Made by a program: the position numbers and the translations under genes. A stretch of DNA of 13,216 bases, taken from DATHGT01 sp035317605. Its GTDB lineage: Bacteria; Methylomirabilota; Methylomirabilia; Rokubacteriales; CSP1-6. The stretch is from NCBI GenBank assembly GCA_035317605.1, contig DATHGT010000127.1, forward strand, positions 1 through 13,216. The letters are read 5' to 3'. A model generated the notes under the pieces. That model saw only the letters and a list, made by a program, of their open reading frames with translations, was not told the origin of the DNA and did no database searches. This document shows positions 7,609 through 12,544 of the stretch, one piece after another (the stretch's first letter is position 1; every line of letters starts with the position of its first letter).

Positions 7609-7644
7609 CGCGGGTGGGCGCGCTTCGCGCGGCGCTCACCCGCG
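7609..7644. terminator. Putative bidirectional terminator hairpin between convergent genes
   Basis: CGCGGGTG (7609-7616) pairs with CACCCGCG (7637-7644). The stem continues inward for about five more pairs, including one G-U, leaving a ~10-nt loop. It lies at the 33-bp convergent junction, and its right arm covers the stop codon of the minus-strand amidohydrolase. There is no T-tract, so intrinsic termination is uncertain. Confidence 0.4.
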
Positions 7645-9243
7645 CTCGTGAACGACGCGTCCGCCCGATACCGTCATGGCCACCGGGACCTGGCGGATCT
7701 CCCGCGGGGGGACGCGGGCGAGGTCTTCGCCCAGGACCACGAGGTCGGCGAGCTTGCCGGGCTCGAGGCTGCCCTTGTCGCGCTCCTCGAACGACGCGAA
7801 GGCGCCGTTGATCGTGTGCATGCGGATCGCGGCGGTGAGATCCACGCGCTCGTCGGGGCCGCACACCTGGCCGTCACTGGTCGCGCGCGTCAGCGCCTGC
7901 TCGATGCCGAGGAGCGGAGCCTGGCGCGTGACCGGCGCGTCCGAGCTTCCCGCGACAGGTACGCCGCGGGCGAGCAGGCTCTTCGCCGGAAACATCGTGT
8001 CGGCTCGGGCCTGACCGTAGTTGGCGATGTAGCCGTCGCCGAACTCCCAGAAGAACGCGGGCTGCACGATCGGGACGATGCGCTGGCCGTGGACGCGGGC
8101 CTGGAGATCGGCGGGACAGATTCCACAGTGCTCGATGCGGTGGCGCAGGCCCTCGCGCGGCGACTCGCGCTGGGCGCGGGCCATCGCGTTCAGGGTCTGC
8201 TCGATGGCACGGTCTCCAACCGCGTGCACCGTGCATTGGAACCCGAGCCGGTGGGCGCGGCCGAGCAGCTCGTCCAGCTCTTCCTGCTCGAAGTAGAGGA
8301 TGCCGCAGTCCTGGCAGTTCGAGGTGTAGGGCTCGCGGGTGGCGGCGGTGGGGCCGCTCGACGACCCGTCGGTCATCACCTTGAACGCGCCGAGCTTGAG
8401 CCGCTCGTTGCCGAGTCCGGTGCGCACGCCGCTCGACAGCAGGCCGAGCAGCGGGTGTTTGAAACTGTTGACGGTCGTGAAGGCGTAGATGCGGAGATCG
8501 ATCTCGCCTGACGTCATCAATTCCTGACACGGTCCGAACGCGGGACCGACGAGCCCGCCGGCGTCGTGGACGCTCGTGCAGCCCGCGGCCAGACACGCGC
8601 GTGAGCTTCGCACGAGCGCGTCCCGGAAGTCCTGCCACGAGGGCATGGCCGCGGTCTGCAGCGGCATCTGGGCGGTCTCGTAAGCGACGCCGAGGTTCCG
8701 GCCGTCGGCGCGGTCGTAGCGTCCTCCTGATGGATCCGGCGTCTCGTCGGTGATTCCGGCCGCGGCCATGGCGCGCGAGTTCACCGAGGCGATGTGGCCG
8801 CACGTGCGGATGAAGATGACGGGATGGTCCGGCGCCACCGCGTCCCAGTCGAGACGGTTGGGATGCCGGCGCTCGGCCAGCCGCGACTGATCGTAGCCGC
8901 GCCCGCGAATCCACGTCCCCGCCGGCTGCGCCGTCGCGCGGTCGCGCACCGCGCGCTGGAGCGCGGCGATCGATTGCATGCCCGGCGCCTTGCAGTCGAT
9001 GGCGATCTCCGCCATGCCCAGGCCGGCCAGGTGCGCATGGGCGTCGATGAACCCCGGCAGCAGCGAGCGGCCCTTCAGCTCCACCACGCGCGTGGCCGGT
9101 CCCGCGAGCGCGCGCACGTCGTCGTCGCTGCCCGTGGCCATGACGCATCCGCCGCCGACGGCGATCGCGGGCACGACGTCGTTCGTCGGGTTGACGGTGT
9201 GGACTCGGCCGCCCGTGAAGATCAGATCGGCGTGGTCGCTCAT
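7636..9243 (-). CDS. YtcJ-like metal-dependent amidohydrolase (amidohydro_3 family)
   Basis: The protein has 535 residues, typical for this family of the amidohydrolase superfamily. It lacks a signal peptide and so should be cytosolic. The N-terminal composite strand domain (DLIFTGGRVHTVNP) leads into LLPGFIDAHAHL, with the metal-binding HxH at 69-71. Further marks are FKVMTDGSSSGPTA (Lys288, near the metal centre), FQCTVHAVGDRAIEQ (His340), HRIEHC (His372), and the late metal/catalytic Asp435 in AGSSDAPV. The C-terminus GSLEPGKLADLVVLGEDL is the standard closing of the family. Members hydrolyse C-N bonds in varied amides, so no substrate is assigned. The ATG at 9243 is chosen over ATGs at 9252 and 9255 because the latter overlap a TATGAT -10 element and homology starts at MSDHADLIF. 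The gene diverges from coxG-like across 60 bp and converges on the ring-opening hydrolase. Confidence 0.93.
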   Translation of the reverse strand: MSDHADLIFTGGRVHTVNPTNDVVPAIAVGGGCVMATGSDDDVRALAGPATRVVELKGRSLLPGFIDAHAHLAGLGMAEIAIDCKAPGMQSIAALQRAVRDRATAQPAGTWIRGRGYDQSRLAERRHPNRLDWDAVAPDHPVIFIRTCGHIASVNSRAMAAAGITDETPDPSGGRYDRADGRNLGVAYETAQMPLQTAAMPSWQDFRDALVRSSRACLAAGCTSVHDAGGLVGPAFGPCQELMTSGEIDLRIYAFTTVNSFKHPLLGLLSSGVRTGLGNERLKLGAFKVMTDGSSSGPTAATREPYTSNCQDCGILYFEQEELDELLGRAHRLGFQCTVHAVGDRAIEQTLNAMARAQRESPREGLRHRIEHCGICPADLQARVHGQRIVPIVQPAFFWEFGDGYIANYGQARADTMFPAKSLLARGVPVAGSSDAPVTRQAPLLGIEQALTRATSDGQVCGPDERVDLTAAIRMHTINGAFASFEERDKGSLEPGKLADLVVLGEDLARVPPREIRQVPVAMTVSGGRVVHERG

Positions 9244-9250
9244 GGCGCAC

Positions 9251-9256
9251 ATCATA
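9251..9256 (-). promoter_or_regulatory. Putative -10 element (TATGAT) for the YtcJ-like amidohydrolase, leaderless configuration
   Basis: Read on the minus strand, TATGAT (5 of 6 consensus positions) ends 7 nt before the ATG at 9243, so the transcript would start at about the initiation codon. No Shine-Dalgarno is visible. A partial -35 (GTGACG, 9281-9276) lies inside the palindrome with a 19-bp spacer. Confidence 0.45.
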
Positions 9257-9258
9257 AC

Positions 9259-9289
9259 GGAGAGCTTGACGCGACCGTCACGGCTCTCC
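9259..9289. promoter_or_regulatory. Nested palindrome in the divergent amidohydrolase/coxG-like promoter region
   Basis: Outer arms GGAGAGC (9259-9265) and GCTCTCC (9283-9289) are perfect inverted repeats. Inside them TGACG (9267-9271) and CGTCA (9276-9280) form a second inverted repeat around a 4-bp centre. The whole occupies 31 of the 60 intergenic bases and covers candidate -35 regions on both strands, including TTGACG at 9266-9271 (+). This placement fits a shared operator for two divergent transcription units. No regulator gene lies next to it. Confidence 0.5.
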
Positions 9290-9303
9290 AAGATGGCCCG
9301 CGC

Positions 9304-9756
9304 ATGCTCTTCGAGGACCGGTTCACCGTGCGGGCTCCCGTGGAAAAAGTCTGGGCCTTCCTGCGCGATCCCCAGCAGGTCGCGCCGTGCATCCCCGGCA
9401 CCGAGTCCATCGACGTGATCGACGATCGTCACTACCACGTGGTGGCCGGCGCCCGGGTGTCGTTCCTCAGCGTGTCGTTCGCGATGAAGGTCACCGTCAC
9501 CGAGATCGAGGAGCCACTCCGCCTCGTCTCCGTCGCCGAAGGCATGGACCCGCGCATCAAGGAGCGGGTGAAGCTCCGCTCGACGCTCACGCTCGAGCCG
9601 AAGGGCGGAGACGCGACCGATGTGAGCTACTCGATCGATCTCAACGTCTTCGGCAAGCTCGCCTCCCTCGGCTTCGCGGTGATCAAGGGCAAGGCCGGTC
9701 AGATGGCCGCCGACTTCGCCACCTGCATCCGCGTCAAGCTGGAGGCCGCGGCGTGA
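9304..9756 (+). CDS. CoxG-like SRPBCC family protein
   Basis: This 150-residue protein is of the START/SRPBCC lipid-pocket fold as found in CoxG. It starts FEDRFTVRAPVEKVWAFLRD, followed by the CoxG-type CIPGTESIDVIDDRHY, then RVSFLSVSFAMKVTVTEIEEP and a C-terminal helix GFAVIKGKAGQMAADFATCI that closes the pocket. CoxG proteins act with molybdenum hydroxylases of the CO dehydrogenase type, in membrane attachment or quinone handling. Longer CoxG proteins carry a C-terminal membrane anchor; this one ends right after the domain, so it is probably soluble. It may serve the CoxL-family subunit encoded 3 kb upstream, but that is inference. It is the first gene of a coupled operon: its TGA overlaps the GTG start of the next gene. 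No Shine-Dalgarno is seen before its ATG. The longer frame upstream is antisense to the amidohydrolase and was not used. Confidence 0.88.
   Translation: MLFEDRFTVRAPVEKVWAFLRDPQQVAPCIPGTESIDVIDDRHYHVVAGARVSFLSVSFAMKVTVTEIEEPLRLVSVAEGMDPRIKERVKLRSTLTLEPKGGDATDVSYSIDLNVFGKLASLGFAVIKGKAGQMAADFATCIRVKLEAAA
9741..9745 (+). promoter_or_regulatory. Ribosome-binding site GGAGG deciding the GTG start of the LLM oxidoreductase
   Basis: GGAGG lies inside the end of the coxG-like gene, 7 nt before the GTG at 9753. It supports GTG initiation at the GTGA overlap and translational coupling. Confidence 0.75.
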
Positions 9757-10757
9757 GGACGCGTATCGGTTTCGCCACCGGGTACGATCCGACGCAGACC
9801 GTGAGCGACTTCGCCGAAGCGGTCAGCGAGGTCGACCGGCGGGGCTGGGAGATCGCGTTCTTCTCGGAGACGATCGGACTCCTGCGCGACTCGGTGACCG
9901 CGGTCGCCGCGTTCGCCGCCGCCAGCACCCGCGTCACGCTCGGCTGCACCCAGGTCGTGCGCCTGCGCAGCCCCGTGCTGATGGCGCAGACCATCGCCTC
10001 GCTCGACGAGCTGTCGGGCGGACGCGTGGTCGTCTGCCCCGGCGCCTGCACGCGGGGCCACGCGGAGAAGCACGGGCTCGATGCGTTCGATCCGCCGGCC
10101 GCCCTGCGCGAGTGGATCGAGGTCATCCGGCTTCTGCTGGCCGGCGAGCGTGTGAGCTACGAGGGCAAGCTCGTGAAGCTCGACTCGGTCGCGCTGGGCT
10201 GGACGCCGGCGCGTCCGCGCGTGCCGCTGTGGGTCGCGGCCACCAGCGCCACCGGTCTCACGCTGGCCGGCACGATCGCCGACGGCGTCCTGCTCAACAC
10301 CGTGGCGTCGCCGGAGTACTCCGCCAACGCGATCCGGATCGTCCGTCGCGCCGTCGAAGCGGCCGGTCGCGACTGGGCGAGCTTCGAGGTCGCCCAGCTC
10401 ATCAACACGTCGGTCGACGAGGACCCCGCCCGCGCCGTCGACGCCGTCCGCTGGGAAGTCGCGACCAAGTTCCTCCCCGGTAAGTTCACGACGCAGGCCG
10501 GCCCGCGCGTTCGGGTGGGCGAGCCGTACATCGACCCCGCGCTCGTTCCCGAGCTGGAGCGGGCCCACGACCGCGGAGGCCCCGACGCGCTCGCCCGTGC
10601 GCTTCCCGCGTCGATGGTGCAGGGACTCACCGCCGCCGGTACGCCCGACGACGTCCTCGCACGGATCCAGCGTTACCGAGACGCCGGAGTGAAGCTTCCG
10701 ATCGTCCGCCCCGCCGCCGCGCAGCAGGTCAGACGGATCATCGACCTCTTCTCATGA
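9753..10757 (+). CDS. LLM class flavin-dependent oxidoreductase (luciferase-like)
   Basis: The 334-residue protein has the luciferase-like TIM-barrel pattern: strand 1 RTRIGFATGYDP, then WEIAFFSETIGLLRDSVTAVAAFAAAST with TRVTLGCTQVVRLRSPVLMAQTIASLDELSGGRVVVCPG (family hallmark, split here over strands 2-4). It continues with EWIEVIRLLLAGERVSYEGK, PLWVAATSATGL and LAGTIADGVLLNT. These enzymes use FMN or F420 for monooxygenase or reductase chemistry; the cofactor cannot be told by eye, and no flavin reductase gene is nearby. Start: GTG at 9753, overlapping the TGA of the coxG-like gene by 4 nt (GTGA), with GGAGG 7 nt upstream. The frame is open further upstream but that part is only the shifted coxG-like sequence. 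The stop overlaps the next ATG (ATGA). It is likely the oxidative step of this three-gene operon. Confidence 0.92.
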   Translation: MRTRIGFATGYDPTQTVSDFAEAVSEVDRRGWEIAFFSETIGLLRDSVTAVAAFAAASTRVTLGCTQVVRLRSPVLMAQTIASLDELSGGRVVVCPGACTRGHAEKHGLDAFDPPAALREWIEVIRLLLAGERVSYEGKLVKLDSVALGWTPARPRVPLWVAATSATGLTLAGTIADGVLLNTVASPEYSANAIRIVRRAVEAAGRDWASFEVAQLINTSVDEDPARAVDAVRWEVATKFLPGKFTTQAGPRVRVGEPYIDPALVPELERAHDRGGPDALARALPASMVQGLTAAGTPDDVLARIQRYRDAGVKLPIVRPAAAQQVRRIIDLFS

Positions 10758-11701
10758 CCGATACCGGACAGGATTCCCGGCGCGTCGACGCGGCGCGGGC
10801 GCGGTTCGCGCGCGTCGCCTTCGCGGACACCCTCGGCGTCGCGATCGAGGAGCTGGCGTACGACCGTGCCCTCCTGCGCCTGCCGTTTCGCCCGGACAAC
10901 CTGAACGCACGCGGTGTCCTCCAGGGCGGGGCGAGCGCCTCGCTGGTGACGCTGGCCGGGACGCTGGCCGCCTGGACGGGTATCGATTTCGACGCTGAAA
11001 TCAATCTGAGCTGTGTCGATGTCTCGCTACAGTATCTGTCCGCGTCCAAGGAAGAAGACGTGACAGCCGAGGCGCGGACGCTCCGCCGCGGAGGCGCGCT
11101 GATCTTTCTCGACGTGACCGTGCGCTCGGCGAGGGGAACGCCGCTCGTCCACGGCGCGCTGACCTATCAGGCGTCCGACTACGCCGCCGGCCACGCGCCG
11201 CGGCTCCGGGCCGAGCACGTCCTCCTTCCTGCCCCCGCGCCGCTGATCGCGCCGGCGGAGCGGCGTCTGTTTCACGGCTACGTCGAGAAGCTCGGGATCA
11301 CCCCGGAGCATCAGAGCCCGGGGCGCGCGCGCCTCTCCATGCCGTGCACGCCGCTACACGTCGACGAACGTGGACATGTCCACGCGGGTGCCCTGGCCTC
11401 GATCGTGGACATCGCCGCCGTCTCGGCCACGTGGTCGCTGGTGCCGCGCCGGCCCGGGATCCGCGGCTCGACCATCGGCATGCAGGTCACCTTTCCCAGT
11501 CCGGCCACGACCGCCGTGGTGGCCGACGCTCACGTGCAGCAGCGATCGGAAGAACTGCTCTTCAGCACCGTCCACGTCACGTCGGCCGATTCGGGACAGC
11601 TCGTGGCGATGGGCCAGGTCAGCTACCGCCTGCTCGAACCGTGGGAGGAGGAGCCTAGCGTCACCGGCCCGCAGCCACCTCGAGTGTTCGGAACCTCATA
11701 G
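10754..11701 (+). CDS. Tandem hotdog-fold thioesterase (two PaaI-like domains)
   Basis: The protein has 315 residues and contains two hotdog domains in one chain, about 15-140 and 170-295, joined by a Pro/Ala-rich linker; single-domain PaaI proteins have about 140. Such proteins hydrolyse acyl-CoA thioesters or bind acyl-CoA. Domain 1 has NARGVLQGGASASLVTLAG (51-69) where PaaI has HGG and a later Asp: here Gln57 and Thr66. Domain 2 has DERGHVHAGALASIVDIAA (204-222), keeping His210 and Asp219. In this fold active sites form between two domains, so the pair may build one composite site and one dead one. The start overlaps the LLM stop (ATGA), showing translational coupling; no separate ribosome site is needed. 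The substrate is unknown; a CoA ester made further along the same pathway is the natural guess. Confidence 0.88.
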   Translation: MTDTGQDSRRVDAARARFARVAFADTLGVAIEELAYDRALLRLPFRPDNLNARGVLQGGASASLVTLAGTLAAWTGIDFDAEINLSCVDVSLQYLSASKEEDVTAEARTLRRGGALIFLDVTVRSARGTPLVHGALTYQASDYAAGHAPRLRAEHVLLPAPAPLIAPAERRLFHGYVEKLGITPEHQSPGRARLSMPCTPLHVDERGHVHAGALASIVDIAAVSATWSLVPRRPGIRGSTIGMQVTFPSPATTAVVADAHVQQRSEELLFSTVHVTSADSGQLVAMGQVSYRLLEPWEEEPSVTGPQPPRVFGTS

Positions 11702-11800
11702 AATCGCGCCTCCGCGGGCGTGCCCTTGCGATCGACTCATGCCGTCGAGCTGGGCCCGGGCCGGTGGAGATGGCCACCTCGGTCGAGCGAAAAACGCGAA
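11702..11800. other. Convergent intergenic gap with weak hairpins, no gene seen
   Basis: These 99 bp separate the plus-strand thioesterase from the minus-strand small membrane gene. GGTGG (11763-11767) can pair with CCACC (11774-11778), and TCGAC (11732-11736) with GTCGA (11744-11748). Neither is followed by a T-tract, so a terminator role is only possible, not shown. Confidence 0.3.
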
Positions 11801-11962
11801 TCAGCGGTAGGCGACGACCGGCGGGGCGGGAGGGGAGGGACGCTGGCCTCGGCCTGTGTGGCGTCCCGTCCTGACGCCAAGCACGGAGACCACGATGTGA
11901 CCGACAACCGCGGCCCAGACACCGGCGAGGATCGCGTAGAGGGCAAAGCTCACGAGGACCAT
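11801..11962 (-). CDS. Small single-pass membrane protein, 53 residues, unknown function
   Basis: Reading the minus strand from the ATG at 11962 gives 53 codons ending in TGA. Residues 1-30 are an almost unbroken hydrophobic stretch (MVLVSFALYAILAGVWAAVV then GHIVVSVLGV) and the rest is a basic, Pro-rich tail with no hydrophobic residues of note. It follows the stop of the 133-residue membrane protein by 7 nt. A purine-rich run GGGGGTAGGG (11977-11968), which includes the TAG stop of the upstream gene, ends 5 nt before the ATG and may act as a weak ribosome site. The close spacing and shared membrane character suggest the two act together. I do not recognise a family. The tail's composition could also be low-complexity read-through, so confidence is moderate. 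Confidence 0.55.
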   Translation of the reverse strand: MVLVSFALYAILAGVWAAVVGHIVVSVLGVRTGRHTGRGQRPSPPAPPVVAYR

Positions 11963-11969
11963 GTCGACC

Positions 11970-12371
11970 CTACCCCCATCGATACCCCAGATCTCTCACG
12001 AGCTCCCAGTACCGAATGCACGAATAGAAGACTACGCCTCCGAGACCAAGAGAGGCAAGCCACTGCCATGGCTCGTAGCCGTCGAGGTCACGGACGAGGA
12101 ACCCCGCGGTGAACCAAAGGACTGCCATCACGAAGAGGGCGAGGATCGACACGATCACCAGGTCGCCGGGGAGCCGGTTTCCGTGAACCGCGCTCAGCGT
12201 TTGCGCCAGAAGAATGGAAAACCCCGACAGCGCGAGGTCGGCGCCGATCAGCTCGACGCCACGTCCGAGCACGAAGTGTTTGAAGCCGGCATTCACGACC
12301 AGGATCGCGAAGGGTACCGCGAACGTCAGCAGCACGTCCATCCACAGCAACGTGAAGGGAGCGGATAACAT
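11970..12371 (-). CDS. Hypothetical four-helix membrane protein, 133 residues
   Basis: The 133-residue product has four hydrophobic segments, roughly 8-30, 41-61, 70-92 and 103-120, joined by short charged loops (KHFVLGRG, HGNRLPGD, RDLDGYEPWQ). The codon pattern and hydrophobic layout make it a far better candidate than any overlapping plus-strand frame. It belongs in the inner membrane; I do not recognise a family or any catalytic motif. Aromatic residues cluster at the last helix (FYSCIRYWELV). Its start at 12371 lies 6 nt downstream of a TAnnnT hexamer whose -35 is a perfect TTGACA, so it is probably transcribed as a leaderless message. Its stop is 7 nt before a 53-residue membrane gene, forming a two-gene unit. 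It diverges from the solute receptor gene at 12545 across 173 bp. Confidence 0.75.
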   Translation of the reverse strand: MLSAPFTLLWMDVLLTFAVPFAILVVNAGFKHFVLGRGVELIGADLALSGFSILLAQTLSAVHGNRLPGDLVIVSILALFVMAVLWFTAGFLVRDLDGYEPWQWLASLGLGGVVFYSCIRYWELVRDLGYRWG

Positions 12372-12377
12372 GCGCCG

Positions 12378-12407
12378 ACACTACACACCCCCACGGATGG
12401 CTGTCAA
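12378..12407 (-). promoter_or_regulatory. Promoter for the small membrane-protein pair (TTGACA, 18 bp, TAGTGT)
   Basis: On the minus strand TTGACA (12407-12402) is a perfect -35, followed after 18 bp by TAGTGT (12383-12378). The ATG at 12371 is 6 nt further on, so the start of transcription should fall at about the start codon. No Shine-Dalgarno is seen. Confidence 0.55.
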
Positions 12408-12412
12408 GGATC

Positions 12413-12443
12413 ATAGAACCTATCAGTGTATCTATCCTGATAC
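12413..12443. repeat. AT-rich cluster of short dyads, candidate regulator site
   Basis: TATCAG (12421-12426) and CTGATA (12437-12442) form an inverted repeat with a 10-bp spacer. GTATC (12428-12432) and GATAC (12439-12443) form another, ATAG (12413-12416) and CTAT (12420-12423) a third, and CTATC occurs twice at a 12-bp interval. The cluster is much richer in A+T than its surroundings. It sits just upstream of the minus-strand -35 and 40 bp upstream of the plus-strand promoter, in position for a divergent regulator. Confidence 0.4.
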
Positions 12444-12483
12444 GTCGAAAATCCGACCGCGGCCCGCGACGACGATAGCGGAC

Positions 12484-12512
12484 TTGCTCACGCGGGCGAC
12501 GTCCATTACGCT
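12484..12512 (+). promoter_or_regulatory. Putative promoter for the TTT-type receptor gene (TTGCTC, 17 bp, TACGCT)
   Basis: TTGCTC (12484-12489) and TACGCT (12507-12512) are separated by the ideal 17 bp. Both hexamers are partial matches. The expected transcript starts near 12520 and carries a short leader with AAGGAG (12533-12538), 6 nt before the ATG at 12545. Confidence 0.4.
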
Positions 12513-12544
12513 TCGGGCCGCCGACTTACGGCAAGGAGCGAGTG

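Noticed and set aside
9244..9438. N-terminal extension of the YtcJ-like amidohydrolase to 600 residues
   Set aside because: The extension would cross the -10 element and palindrome and run antisense into the coxG-like gene; homology starts at MSDHADLIF.
11720..12112. 130-codon plus-strand frame after the thioesterase
   Set aside because: Composition is low-complexity and charged with no domain; the minus strand gives plausible membrane proteins over the same bases.
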